Shown here: piece by piece, positions 1 through 9,111 of the stretch
Layout: each line of letters starts with the position of its first letter
Position numbering within the stretch: position 1 is the stretch's first letter
DNA from: JBEHWX01 sp048498995
GTDB lineage: Bacteria > Bacteroidota > Ignavibacteria > OLB7
Direction: 5' to 3'
Assembly (NCBI GenBank): GCA_048498995.1
Contig: JBEHWX010000020.1
Coordinates: 12,450 to 76,449, forward strand
Length of the DNA: 64,000 nucleotides
Position numbers and translations under genes: made by a program
Notes under the pieces: model-generated
Seen by the model: only the letters and a program-made list of their open reading frames with translations
Told to the model about the DNA's origin: nothing
Databases searched by the model: none

Positions 1-1254
1 GATCAGAGCGCGCGGATGCTCGACAAGGCGGCGGCGATCGCCGAATCCAACAACTTCCACTACTACCTCCTGGAGATCAATTACTGGCGTCGGGACATGC
101 TGAAGATGACCGAGGCGGGAAAAGGCTCCCACGAGGCGATGGATCGGGAATACGAGCGGCTCTACGATTCCGACCGCGCGATCCTCGCCGAGCAGGGCAT
201 CATGGCCGACTGTCGTCGCGCGTTCGATCTGCTCGACCGGCCGCCGCTCGGCAACGCCGCGGAGGTCGCCGCGCTCCGTGCGCGGATGCCGGAGCCGATC
301 CTCTCGGGACGCATTCCGGAGGGGCTCAGCTACATCGTGGTGGCCCATCTGATCTACACGCGCATGAGCTGGCTGCTCGCGGCCGGCGAGCTCGCGGAGC
401 ATGAGCGCTGCGCGCGGACCTTCATCGCCCACGCGGAATCATCGCCGTGGCGCGACGCGAAATCCTCGCGGCATCTGATCTCCGGCGTCAACGAGCTGAT
501 CCGAAATCTGATCCTCCGCCGGCGCTATCAGGAGGCGGCCGAGGTGCTCGAGCGCTTCGAGGAGCTGACCCATGCCGGGAAGTTCGAAGCTCATCCGGCG
601 ATGCGCGCGCCGGTGGCGGTCCGATTCCTCGAATGCCGGTTCGAGATCGACACGGGGCTGGGAGCATACGCTACCGCGGTCGGGAGAATTCCCTCGGTGA
701 CGCGGGAGGTGAAGCGCCTTCGGGAGCATGTTTCCTCCGATGCGCTTCAGGCGCTGGAGTTCCAGATGGTGGTGGCCTGCATCGGCGCCGGTGATACCGA
801 CGGCGCGCTGCGCCTGCTCAAGCCGATGCTCGACCAGGGGCCGGGCGATCCGATGTCGCACCGGCACTGGAATTACGCGGTGTTCAGGATGCTCCAGCTC
901 CTGATCCATTTCGAGCGCGGGGATGATGACCTGCTGGAATATCTGCTGAAATCGTACTACCGGCTGCTCGCGCGCGAGGAGCATCCATATCGCGCGGCGC
1001 GGGCATTTCTCCGTTTTCTCCGGAATGTGCTCAGGCAGTCGGATCGTCGCGCCCTTCGGGCGCATCTGGAGTCGCTTGCCGCGGAGCTGCGGGAGCTGCT
1101 GGACGATCCGTTCGAACGATGGATGCCGATAGCGCTGATCCTTGCCTGGGCCGAGAGCCGCATCGAGGGAGTCCCGCTCGCGGAGACGACCCGACGGTAC
1201 GCGGTGGGCGCACCGAAGCCGCGTGAGCGCCGTCATGAACATGAGCCGCCATGA
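1..1254 (+). CDS. Helical-repeat protein of unknown function, 5' end cut by window
   Basis: The frame is open to the first base of the window, so the true start lies upstream; the first in-frame ATG is at 16. About 418 residues are visible. The protein is hydrophilic and almost entirely helix-like, with regular Leu/Ala/Arg/Glu spacing and no signal peptide or membrane segment in the visible part. Stretches such as EYLLKSYYRLLAREEHPYR resemble TPR-type helical hairpins, but I cannot assign a named family. It converges on the next gene with only 24 bases between the stop codons. A scaffold or regulator C-terminal half, as in large TPR proteins, is possible; that is inference. Confidence 0.75.
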   Translation, partial: DQSARMLDKAAAIAESNNFHYYLLEINYWRRDMLKMTEAGKGSHEAMDREYERLYDSDRAILAEQGIMADCRRAFDLLDRPPLGNAAEVAALRARMPEPILSGRIPEGLSYIVVAHLIYTRMSWLLAAGELAEHERCARTFIAHAESSPWRDAKSSRHLISGVNELIRNLILRRRYQEAAEVLERFEELTHAGKFEAHPAMRAPVAVRFLECRFEIDTGLGAYATAVGRIPSVTREVKRLREHVSSDALQALEFQMVVACIGAGDTDGALRLLKPMLDQGPGDPMSHRHWNYAVFRMLQLLIHFERGDDDLLEYLLKSYYRLLAREEHPYRAARAFLRFLRNVLRQSDRRALRAHLESLAAELRELLDDPFERWMPIALILAWAESRIEGVPLAETTRRYAVGAPKPRERRHEHEPP

Positions 1255-1278
1255 CGGCGCCAGGCGTGATCGGGAATT

Positions 1279-2025
1279 TCAGTGGATATACTGTTTGTTC
1301 CCGTGCGAGTTGATGTAGTAGCGTCCGCCACGAGGGCCGGTGTAAATCTCGTGTCCGTTGTAGGTCTCCGATTGCTCGGCTTCGTACCGGCGCTGGAGTC
1401 TCCGCTCCTCCGCGGCGGCAAGGCGGGCCTTGCGGGCATCCTCGATGGAATCCCGTCGGTGCTGTTTCGCCGCCATCACCGAATCGGCGAAGGCTTTCCT
1501 CGCGCCGGCAATCGAGTCGGCGATCCACTGCTTCCGCCAATCCCGCTGTCGCTGAAGAAATGCCTCGATCCGGAGTGACGGGTTGTTCGTGCTGTCCCGG
1601 GAGGCTTCCCGCCAGGCGCGCAGCGAATCGCGGTCGACGAACGGATGCGCGGAGATGAAGAGGCTATCCTGGCGATCCCGCTCCGCGGCAATCCGCGCCA
1701 GCCGCTGCTCCTTGAGATCGTAATCCCGAAGTATGTCCGACCCGAGAAATCCCATCGCCACGAATGCCACCACCACCACCAGGGCGGCCACCTTCGGTCC
1801 GAGGTACATGTTCAAGGCGCGGCCGAGGATGCCGCGGGTCACGGGGAGGAGAAGAATGCCCAGTATCGTCAACGCGATAGCCGGCATCACATGGTTCGGG
1901 ATGTTGAGCGCTCCCCCGAGAATGAGATTGAGTCCCCAGAACCAGGAGCAGAAGCGGAGAAATGTTCCGGCGGCGGATGACGATGGCGTTTTCGTCGCCG
2001 GCCCGGATCGTGTCGGCTGTTGCAT
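1279..2025 (-). CDS. Membrane protein with coiled-coil and C-terminal PBCV basic-adaptor-like motif
   Basis: 248 residues. Three hydrophobic segments lie at about residues 23-42, 46-66 and 76-98. A long, highly charged Arg/Ala/Asp/Glu helix follows (about 100-215), probably a coiled coil. The last 25 residues contain IYTGPRGGRYYINSHGNKQY, which matches the short Gly/Tyr-rich repeat I know as the PBCV-specific basic adaptor domain, found at the ends of viral and bacterial proteins. The ATG at 2025 is followed directly by a polar Ser/Thr/Pro segment. It lies 69 bases downstream of the membrane protein gene at 2095-3105 on the same strand, so the two may be co-transcribed. The function is unknown. 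Confidence 0.8.
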   Translation of the reverse strand: MQQPTRSGPATKTPSSSAAGTFLRFCSWFWGLNLILGGALNIPNHVMPAIALTILGILLLPVTRGILGRALNMYLGPKVAALVVVVAFVAMGFLGSDILRDYDLKEQRLARIAAERDRQDSLFISAHPFVDRDSLRAWREASRDSTNNPSLRIEAFLQRQRDWRKQWIADSIAGARKAFADSVMAAKQHRRDSIEDARKARLAAAEERRLQRRYEAEQSETYNGHEIYTGPRGGRYYINSHGNKQYIH

Positions 2026-2094
2026 GGCGGTATCGACTATGAATGATGATGGATGTGCCCGGGCATCGACGAAGTCCCGGTGATGATGTCGGCT

Positions 2095-3105
2095 CTATCG
2101 CGAGGATATTCCGATGTCGGGAAGAGAGGTGACGGAAATCGCCTGGTCCCGATCATCGGCGTTATCCCGCGTTGTCGGAAATGCGCGCTCGTAGACGATC
2201 GTGGAGATGAAGTAGCCGTAGGCGCGGCGGTTGAACGCGCGCTCCTCGGAGATCGAGAGAAACACGCCGGTTTTCCAGGCGAGCACCAGAAAGAGAACGA
2301 TCAGGAGGAGAATTCCCCGTCGCGTTCGTACCGCGAAGAGCGTCTGGCAGATGCCGAGCACGCGCCGTCGAGCGCGGGCCGATATTCGGGCCGAGCCCGA
2401 TGCTCCCGGATCGACGCGCCTCGGCAGCTCCCGCAGGAGGAGATGGAGCGCGTACATGGCGGTCTTGAAGGCGAGGATCACCAGCACGAGCAGGAGAAAC
2501 GTGAAGGAGGCAAGGGCGAACGATCGGGAAAACGTCATCCGCTGGTCGATCTTCTTCAGCTCGTCGTAATACTGCGGGCGGAGAAAGACGATGTTCTTCG
2601 CGTGGTAGTAGAACTGCTGGGCGGCGGTCCGGGTTCGCGCGTCGACACAGGCGGCATCGCCGCGAAGGATCTTCCGCTCCACGTCGCGGCCGGTCACGCC
2701 GCCGAACATCGTGAAGAGTCCGAGCCGGGCCGCCTGGGTCGCGAGCGAATTGCTGTCGATCCGGAACGGCCGGCAGGGGGCGTTGAACACCACCTGGTTC
2801 AGATCCGTCACGTCGTCGAAGCTGAAGAGCGACTTCTCCCGGATCATGTCGAAGTTGCCGAACGATCTGCCGAACGTCCATGGCTCCTTGGTGACCAGAT
2901 CGGCCATATCCTCGGCCATCATCCCCGCCGCGAAGCAGAGCGCCACGATAATGGCGTTGCGCACCGCGTCGTTGGTGAATCGCCTGCCGAAAACCCTGGA
3001 AAATATTCCGGTGGAAAATGCGGCGCGCAAAATAAATTCAAATCCGAACAGAATATATGCGCCGATGGCGAGCGTGGATGCAAGCTCCTTGATGTCGATT
3101 TCCAT
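2095..3105 (-). CDS. Four-pass membrane protein of unknown function
   Basis: 336 residues. Hydrophobic segments are visible near residues 8-28, 48-66, 205-226 and 262-282. Between the second and third is a soluble region of about 130 residues containing two Cys (in NAPCRPF and DAACVD) and many charged residues. This gives an architecture of two N-terminal TM helices, an extramembrane domain, and two C-terminal TM helices. No catalytic motif is recognised. It is on the minus strand just upstream of the basic-adaptor membrane protein and could form a two-gene unit with it. Confidence 0.8.
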   Translation of the reverse strand: MEIDIKELASTLAIGAYILFGFEFILRAAFSTGIFSRVFGRRFTNDAVRNAIIVALCFAAGMMAEDMADLVTKEPWTFGRSFGNFDMIREKSLFSFDDVTDLNQVVFNAPCRPFRIDSNSLATQAARLGLFTMFGGVTGRDVERKILRGDAACVDARTRTAAQQFYYHAKNIVFLRPQYYDELKKIDQRMTFSRSFALASFTFLLLVLVILAFKTAMYALHLLLRELPRRVDPGASGSARISARARRRVLGICQTLFAVRTRRGILLLIVLFLVLAWKTGVFLSISEERAFNRRAYGYFISTIVYERAFPTTRDNADDRDQAISVTSLPDIGISSR

Positions 3106-3689
3106 GGACGTGCGTGCTTCGGGTTGTGAGCGACGAGACGGGAATATTCATTGGCGACCGCGGAGCGCGGCGGAGGCATGGCGCTCCGCGCGACCGGCAT
3201 GAACACGAGCTGGTGACCGCGCCAATGACATGGATGCGCGGACTGAACGGTCCGGAACTATCGGGAACAGGCTGATTCGTGCAAGAGGGCGATCCGTCAG
3301 GCGTTGCGTCGCGCGTGGCGTCGCGCGTGGCGTCGCGCGTCGGCGCGATCCGATGGAGCTGACGGATGGCTCGAGGGTGAGAGGGCAAACATACGCGCGA
3401 GACATCCGGATTGCAAACCGGCGCGGCCTTGTTCCGGAGTCCCGCCGCGCGGAAATCCTGAGTAGAAATAGAGTACCGCCACCGGGGCATCCTCCGGCCA
3501 TCTTTGCCTTCGACGCGAGCGGGCGCGGGAGTGCTTCGACGGGCTCATCATGGTCCCGGGCCGTAATCATGCGCCGCCCCGGTCATGGCGTGGGTGACGC
3601 CGTGGCTGGTCGCCGCCGTGCGCCGGAGTCCCCGCGCGCCGCGTCCGGTCCATGTTGCTCTCTCATTTCGACCAGGAGGATCTCCGACC
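3106..3689. other. Intergenic region with a 12-bp tandem repeat
   Basis: There is no convincing gene in 584 bases between two divergent genes; the open frames here lack ribosome sites and have shadow-like Arg/Pro/Ser composition. At 3306-3341 the unit GCGTCGCGCGTG (last base varying) occurs three times head to tail. The region must hold the promoters of the membrane-protein pair and of the deacetylase, but no clear -35/-10 pair stands out. Confidence 0.6.
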
Positions 3690-4631
3690 ATGCGCAGGGT
3701 GACGCTGACGTTCGACGACGGACCCGGCAGCCTGACGCCGAAGGTGCTCGACGCGCTGAAGGCCCACGGCGCGCGCGCGATCTTCTTCATCAACGGCATG
3801 AACGTCGACGGCCGCGACGACTTCAAGGAGCACATGGCGCGCGCCGCCCGCGAAGGGCACGTGGTCGCCAGCCACACCTACCACCACCTCGATCTTACTA
3901 CCCTCACCGATGCGCAGATCGAGGCGGTGATCCGCAGAAACGAGGCGGTGATCCGGGATATTACCGGCGGCTCCCTCGGCATCGTCAGGCCGCCGTTCGG
4001 CTCCACCGATCAGCGCGTCGAGCGGGCGATCAACCGCGTCGGCTGCACGCAGCTCCTCTGGGACGTCGACTCGCGCGACCGCGCCGGCGCCGACGGAGAG
4101 CAGCAGCGGATCAACGTCGTCACCGGCGTCCGCGCGCGGGGCGATCGGGATTCCGTGGTGCTCCTGCACGACGGCTCCTCCAGAAGCCCGCACGAGTGGA
4201 CGCTCCACGCGCTCGAGGCCATCATCGGCGAGCTTTCGTCCGACGGCTACACCTTCGGTCCCTGGACCCCGCTCCACCGCTGGGAGGCGACCTACAAACT
4301 CGATATCGGCTCCGGCGGCAGCTCCATCGGCGCCGGATGGCGGCCGCACGCCACGCTCAGCATCGGCTCCGACGGCGTGATCCGCGTCGATGGCGAGGTG
4401 ATCCACAACGTTTCCTTCGACGCCGCGCGTAACCTCCTCTCCTGGGAGCCGGGGGAGACGCCGGGGGGATGCAATCCCATCGGCGCCCGCATCGGCTTCC
4501 ATCGCTCGTCGGAGACCCTCACCCCCGAGCATCGCAATTACTACTGGCGCGGCGCGGTTCCCGACGACACGTTCCTGATCGGCTCGGTGCAGATCGACGA
4601 CTGGGCGGATCTGCGCGGCACCCGCTGCTGA
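3690..4631 (+). CDS. Polysaccharide deacetylase (NodB family) with extra C-terminal domain
   Basis: 313 residues from the ATG at 3690, chosen because a strong AGGAGGA ribosome site precedes it; in-frame upstream starts have none. The N-terminal 175 residues form a NodB/CE4 domain: metal and catalytic TFDDG (D9, D10), the metal-binding HTYHH (H62, H66), the RPPFG motif and a late LLHDG. The family removes acetyl groups from N- or O-acetylated polysaccharides such as chitin oligomers or peptidoglycan. Residues from about 185 onward form an added domain ending in a Trp/Arg/Cys-rich tail, possibly sugar-binding. No signal peptide is present, so the location is unclear. It converges with the lipoprotein gene at 4749-5642. 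Confidence 0.92.
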   Translation: MRRVTLTFDDGPGSLTPKVLDALKAHGARAIFFINGMNVDGRDDFKEHMARAAREGHVVASHTYHHLDLTTLTDAQIEAVIRRNEAVIRDITGGSLGIVRPPFGSTDQRVERAINRVGCTQLLWDVDSRDRAGADGEQQRINVVTGVRARGDRDSVVLLHDGSSRSPHEWTLHALEAIIGELSSDGYTFGPWTPLHRWEATYKLDIGSGGSSIGAGWRPHATLSIGSDGVIRVDGEVIHNVSFDAARNLLSWEPGETPGGCNPIGARIGFHRSSETLTPEHRNYYWRGAVPDDTFLIGSVQIDDWADLRGTRC

Positions 4632-4748
4632 GCCTTCGTCGCCGGATCCCTTGCCGTTCGCCATGGATCGGGGCACGATCCCGCATCCGCGCGCAGCCAC
4701 GCACGGCACGCTTGCATCGGCCGTTCCGGCGCTGACGTATCCGGCCGG

Positions 4749-5642
4749 TCAGATCCGGAATCCGAGCGTCAGCGCGAGTCGCAGATAGGGTGTGGGCGCG
4801 AACAGATCGTTGGCGAACCCGCCCTCGGTGTCCGGAAGCCAGATCATCACGCCCGGCCGCAGCTCGCCGCCGAGCTGTAGCGATCGCGATTGCAGAATGT
4901 CCAGCCCGATTCCCCCGGCCAGATCGACCCCGTAGAGGGCATCCTCGCCGACTGGAGTGCCGTTGACGGTGATGATGTTCCGATAGCTCCAGGCCATACG
5001 CTCCAGCCCGGCCCCGACCATGAAGTACTGTCCGAGCAGCGTGTGCCGTGGCGTGGTGAACAGGTCGAGCTGCAGGCCGGTGTGGAGCGAGATCATCTCT
5101 CCCTTCACCGAGGTCGCGATCGCGGCCGACTGCCGGACACCCGACCAGCCGACGCCGCCGATGCCCGAGAGGCGGAGGTGCTCGCCGAGGTAGAGGCCGG
5201 CGCGAAGCTCCGCGCGGCCGCCTCCGGTCATCAGGTCGCCACCGGTGAGTCCGGGCCCGCCGGCGAGGCTCACCCAGAGCTCACCGCGCCCGGGTGTCGA
5301 GGAGGTCGTGGCGGAGAGGGAAGATGCCTCATGCTCCGGAGCCGACCGGGCGGCGCCGATGAGGCCGAACACGCTGGAGAGGAGGGAAACCATCGACGTA
5401 TCGGCATCCGTCCGATCGGTCACGATGGCGGTGGACCCGGAGGAGACCTCGCGGCTTCCGGTGCTGGTGTCGGATGCCCTGGCCATCGCCTCGCTCAGGC
5501 GCGGCTCGCTTGAGGTGCCGGAGAATCCTCCGCAGCCGGCGGCCAACAGCGTGAGCGCGATCAGCGCCGCGATGCCGGCGCATCGACCGAGTCCGGCTCC
5601 GGATCGTCGCGCCTGGCCTCGCGCGGAAAACGTGGTCGTCAT
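4749..5642 (-). CDS. Outer-membrane beta-barrel-like lipoprotein
   Basis: 297 residues from the ATG at 5642, which has GGAG eight bases upstream; an in-frame ATG at 5654 is four codons earlier with a poorly placed ribosome site. The signal region ends in a lipobox LLAAGC, so the protein is probably lipid-anchored. A Ser/Thr-rich linker follows. The C-terminal 180 residues have the alternating hydrophobic pattern and Gly/aromatic turns of a small outer-membrane barrel, with final strand LRLALTLGFRI ending in an aliphatic residue. The combination of lipobox and barrel is unusual, but both parts are visible. Function unknown. Confidence 0.82.
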   Translation of the reverse strand: MTTTFSARGQARRSGAGLGRCAGIAALIALTLLAAGCGGFSGTSSEPRLSEAMARASDTSTGSREVSSGSTAIVTDRTDADTSMVSLLSSVFGLIGAARSAPEHEASSLSATTSSTPGRGELWVSLAGGPGLTGGDLMTGGGRAELRAGLYLGEHLRLSGIGGVGWSGVRQSAAIATSVKGEMISLHTGLQLDLFTTPRHTLLGQYFMVGAGLERMAWSYRNIITVNGTPVGEDALYGVDLAGGIGLDILQSRSLQLGGELRPGVMIWLPDTEGGFANDLFAPTPYLRLALTLGFRI

Positions 5643-5908
5643 GTTCGGCTCCATGCGGGTTCAGGGTGCCTCCCGCCAGGGGAGGCGTTCAACCGGGAAG
5701 AGTACGGAGCCGCGCCGGTGTAACAGGCGATCGGGATATTCGATCTTCGACGGGATGGCCGATTCCGGTCCCTCGGATCCTGGAGGGGGCGGGTTGACGC
5801 CACGAATCCCTATCTTCGCGCGCTCAAGCACCGCTCGCCATTCCGGAGTTCCGTCCGATCCGTCCCGATGGGCGCCTCCGCTTCCAATCATACCAATCGC
5901 TACGCACC

Positions 5909-6601
5909 ATGTTCAGAGTCTCTCCCTCCCGACATGCTCGCGCGCTTCGCGCCATGGCAGTGGCCGGCACGCTCGCGGCCGCGCTCCTGGCCGGCTGCTC
6001 CGACAACCCGACCGATACGACAGATCCCAGCACGATCACGCAGCCCTATCATCTCCAGGCGACCATCAACGGCGCCACCGAGACGCAGCAGGGAGGAGGG
6101 AGCGGCGCCAGCGGCGACGTGGCGATTCACATGGCCGGGAGTTACGGCTCGTCGTCGAACGATGGCTATCTGGTGGTCGAGCGGATGGACTTCCGCCGCT
6201 ACATCTTCACCGGCACGATTCCCTCGGTGGACACCACGTTCAGGAGCATGCGGATCGCCTTCATCAAGGTGTTTCCCGAGCGTCCGTACGGAAGCCAGAC
6301 CGAGGCGCTGGTGAGCCCGACGATGGGATATGGGAGCTCCGAGAACGAAACCGATGGGGTGGAGATCAGCTGGCGCGATGCCTCCGGCACCGACTGGTGC
6401 TCCTCCTGGGGCTCGGGCGATCAGACCGGAAGCACCTTTACGGTGACCAGCCACGAGCGGATCGAGTATCCGGTCGGGTCCACCAGGGGAGGTAAGTTCA
6501 ACACGAAGGGGACGTTCAACTGCAAGCTCTACGACAAGCAGGGACACTCCATGGATGTCACCAACGGCAGCTATTCGCTGCAGACCGTCTGGATCGACTG
6601 A
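5909..6601 (+). CDS. Secreted lipoprotein of unknown function
   Basis: 230 residues. The N-terminus is a basic-hydrophobic signal with lipobox LLAGC (Cys near residue 30), followed by a Thr/Asp-rich linker. The mature part is predicted all-beta, with repeated Gly/Ser turns and two Cys that could form a disulfide. No enzyme motif is seen. It may be a calycin- or beta-sandwich-like surface protein; that is only an impression. It converges on the lipoprotein gene at 6686-7645 with a strong shared hairpin terminator between them. Confidence 0.82.
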   Translation: MFRVSPSRHARALRAMAVAGTLAAALLAGCSDNPTDTTDPSTITQPYHLQATINGATETQQGGGSGASGDVAIHMAGSYGSSSNDGYLVVERMDFRRYIFTGTIPSVDTTFRSMRIAFIKVFPERPYGSQTEALVSPTMGYGSSENETDGVEISWRDASGTDWCSSWGSGDQTGSTFTVTSHERIEYPVGSTRGGKFNTKGTFNCKLYDKQGHSMDVTNGSYSLQTVWID

Positions 6602-6610
6602 TCGAACGGC

Positions 6611-6654
6611 AACGGGGACCGGACGGCTCCCCGCGAGCGCGTCCGGTCCCCGTT
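6611..6654. terminator. Bidirectional hairpin terminator
   Basis: A perfect 15-bp stem (AACGGGGACCGGACG at 6611-6625 with its complement at 6640-6654) encloses a 14-base loop. It lies exactly between two converging lipoprotein genes, so it probably ends both transcripts. T tracts are weak on both sides. Confidence 0.8.
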
Positions 6655-6685
6655 ACGTTGTTCATCGATGATCCCTGGAGCGGCG

Positions 6686-7645
6686 TTACGAGTATTCCCC
6701 GTCCCGCTTCTTCTTGGCCTTGAACTTCTTGAGCAGGGCCGGATACTTCTTCTGCGCCGCGGCCACCTCGGACTTGTAGTTGAAGAGCGGCTTGCCGGTT
6801 CCGCGCACGGTTACCTCCGGCTGTCCGGCGTTCAGACCGGAAAGGGGATTCGGCGCGGAGGCGGCGGCGGACGAGTCGCCGGAGCCGAACTTCTCCCACG
6901 CCTTGTCGTCGGCCAGGATCGAATCGAGGGTGGCCTTGAACTCCTTGCCGGGGAACTCGAACGAGACGCGGTTGCCGGTCTCGGCCACGAAGCCGCTGGA
7001 GCTGGAGATCTGGCCGGGGAGATTCAGGACGGTGCGGAAGCGCAGGTCCTTGAACATCATGCCGAGCATGGAGCGCCCCATGGTCCGCATCATGTCGCTC
7101 ATCGACGAATCCTGGAACATCTGGCTTCCCTCCGGCATCGGCTCGGTGCTGTCGCCGGGGGTCTCGGGCATCGGCGCGGGGGCCGGCGCCGGAGCATCGG
7201 CCGATGCATCGTCGTCGCCGAGCTCCTTGCCGAGCGTTTTCTTCGGGTCGATGAGCATGGCGATGCGCATGCTGTCGCCGCCGATCTCGGTGGTGAACGC
7301 GCCGAGCGAGGTGCGGTTGACCTTCACCAGCGTGATATCCGGGAAGTAGGCGGTACCCTTGAAGCTGATGTGGCCGTTCGGCAGCTTCTTGCATTCGACA
7401 TCCTTCCACACCTCGATCCCCTCCGACTCCTCGATGATCTGTCCGGCATATTCGCGGAGCATCTCATCGATCTCGCGGGGAGTGGTGGCGCCCATCGTCA
7501 GGAACGGCATGTTCATGTCGGAGGTGATGGCCACCTTGCCGCTGCCGTCGGGATTGAGCGTGATGTTCTCTTCCACATCCAGACAGCCGGCGCAGCAGAC
7601 GGCGATCAGGAGGAGAAGCAACGGGAGATATCTGTTCGGGCGCAT
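6686..7645 (-). CDS. Lipoprotein of unknown function (LppM-like start)
   Basis: 319 residues from the ATG at 7645. The frame extends 67 codons further upstream, but only this start gives a proper signal peptide with lipobox AVCCAGC. The mature protein begins LDVEENITLNPDGSGKV, a pattern common at the start of bacterial lipoproteins with a repeated beta-strand 'DGSG' turn, as in LppM-like proteins. A Pro/Ala linker sits near residue 165, a Met-rich helix (SMSDMMRTMGRSMLGMM) near 190, and the C-terminus is Lys-rich (KKFKAKKKRDGEYS). No catalytic motif was found. It probably faces the periplasm or cell surface. Confidence 0.85.
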   Translation of the reverse strand: MRPNRYLPLLLLLIAVCCAGCLDVEENITLNPDGSGKVAITSDMNMPFLTMGATTPREIDEMLREYAGQIIEESEGIEVWKDVECKKLPNGHISFKGTAYFPDITLVKVNRTSLGAFTTEIGGDSMRIAMLIDPKKTLGKELGDDDASADAPAPAPAPMPETPGDSTEPMPEGSQMFQDSSMSDMMRTMGRSMLGMMFKDLRFRTVLNLPGQISSSSGFVAETGNRVSFEFPGKEFKATLDSILADDKAWEKFGSGDSSAAASAPNPLSGLNAGQPEVTVRGTGKPLFNYKSEVAAAQKKYPALLKKFKAKKKRDGEYS

Positions 7646-7998
7646 TGCGATTGTCTCCGGATGATTCGCTCGGCGGCGGCTCCTTGCCTGGAGCGGCGCC
7701 GGTCGAGAGGAATGGGGTCGGGAAGCCCGATGAAGCGGACTTCGGAAGCGGACCTCGGAAGCGGGAGAAGCGGGGAGGCCTCGTCCGAGTCTTCGCATCG
7801 GCAAGCGGGGACAAAATACGCCCTCCGGCACTCGCGCGCCACGCACCCGATCGACGGACTTGAGGAATGCGTCCGGTTCCCTATGTTCGACCTCGCCTCC
7901 CCACCCCGATCCCGCGGCCGTCAGGCATGCCCGGCCGCCGCGGGAGCACCAACCGTTCCCTCACTCCGCAACGACCCGCAATCGCCGGGGAGACCGAC
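7646..7998. other. Divergent intergenic region
   Basis: 353 bases separate the divergent lipoprotein and 223-aa protein genes. It contains an 11-bp direct repeat of the type TCGGAAGCGGA (near 7740-7755) and presumably both promoters. I see no gene and no clear -35/-10 boxes. Confidence 0.5.
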
Positions 7999-8670
7999 AT
8001 GACCAACACGCTGCTGAACATCGAGATGATGCCCCAGACGCTCAACGCGCTGCACGGGTATTCGATCTTTTCCTTTCAGGCCGTCCAGAGCTCGATCGGC
8101 GGCGCGCCGATTCTCTGCTCGGCCACGCCGATCCTCTCGGAGATCAACGCCGTCGCCACCTCGCCGCAGTTCCAAGCGCTGCTGTTTCCGCAGGGCCCGC
8201 GGCCGAACCAGTCGATGATGGCCGACTTCTCCGCCACGATCGGACTCGGCCAGATGCTTCAGGTGACAGGGCCCCAGGCCTGGCAGATCGTGCAGGGAGG
8301 GGGGGCCGGATCGATCTGGTTCGAGAACCAGACGTCGCAGCCGGTTACCTGCGGCATCGCGCAGATGATCGGCAAGCTCTACCAGGCCACGTTCGCCGGC
8401 GAGCTCGCGGCCGGCGCCTCCTGCGCCATAACGCCGCTGCAGACGACCTTCGTCGTGATCGCGAAGACACTGGCCAACGTCGGCACCGTCATCGAGCAGT
8501 GTCCGTACGCAGGGCTCCTGGCCGATCTGAGCGGATCGAACCAGGTGCTCACCGTCACCTACGACGCGACCAGCGGCTGGGAGACCAACGGCAACGCCGC
8601 GCTCACGCAGGTTGCCGCCGGCGCTGATCTGACCACGCTCCTTGTCGAGAGCGTCTCCGCCGTGGCGTGA
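7999..8670 (+). CDS. Signal-less protein of unknown function, beta-rich
   Basis: 223 residues from the ATG at 7999, preceded by GGGGAGA; upstream in-frame codons have no ribosome site. There is no signal peptide or membrane helix. Composition is rich in Gln, Thr, Ser, Ala and Gly and low in charge, with few Lys, unlike typical cytosolic enzymes and closer to an extracellular or particle-associated protein. Several Cys are present, including ones in SCAITP and VIEQCPYAG. I do not recognise the family. It could be a structural or pore-type protein exported by a non-Sec route. The neighbours give no operon context: the upstream gene is divergent, and REP-like repeats lie downstream. Confidence 0.8.
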   Translation: MTNTLLNIEMMPQTLNALHGYSIFSFQAVQSSIGGAPILCSATPILSEINAVATSPQFQALLFPQGPRPNQSMMADFSATIGLGQMLQVTGPQAWQIVQGGGAGSIWFENQTSQPVTCGIAQMIGKLYQATFAGELAAGASCAITPLQTTFVVIAKTLANVGTVIEQCPYAGLLADLSGSNQVLTVTYDATSGWETNGNAALTQVAAGADLTTLLVESVSAVA

Positions 8671-8830
8671 TCGGGAATGTCGTGATGAGATATGTGTATT
8701 GCCGACGGGGCTCGCGCCGTATGCGTGGGCCCCGCCCGCGTTCGGGGAGGTTGATGGTAATGATGGGATGGCGGAGAATCTGGCGTCGGGTGGAAACGAT
8801 GGGAGCGATGCGGCGGCATCACGCCCCCGG

Positions 8831-9030
8831 CGCGGCCACGGGGGCCGCCCGTACGAGGCGCGCGTCGGTATCCGCTTGTACGAGGCGCATTGGTAGGCGC
8901 GGGTCTTCAGCCCGCGCGGTGGCAACGTGAGAATTCCGGATCGGGAGCGCCGCGTCGGGAGCGCCGCGTCGGGAGCGCACGCTGAAGACGTGCGCCTACC
9001 AACGTGCGCCTACCAACGTGCGCCTGGGTG
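8831..9030. repeat. REP-like palindrome cluster 1
   Basis: Two REP-like hairpins sit in this gap. The first is at 8897-8917: stem GCGCGGG/CCCGCGC with loop TCTTCAG. The second, in the opposite orientation, is at 8975-8995: stem GCGCACG/CGTGCGC with loop CTGAAGA. A partner element CACGGGGGCCGCCCGTACGA is at 8837-8856. Between and after the hairpins are short tandem repeats: a 14-base unit around GGGAGCGCCGCGTC (about 8943-8975) and an AACGTGCGCCTACC-like unit repeated to about 9030. The 8671-9111 gap holds no gene. Confidence 0.8.
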
Positions 9031-9111
9031 CGATGTTCCAGGCGCGGCCGGGCGCGCCGGAGCCCGCGAGGGGGCCCCGACGCGCATGCCGCGCGCATGC
9101 CGATGCGATGC

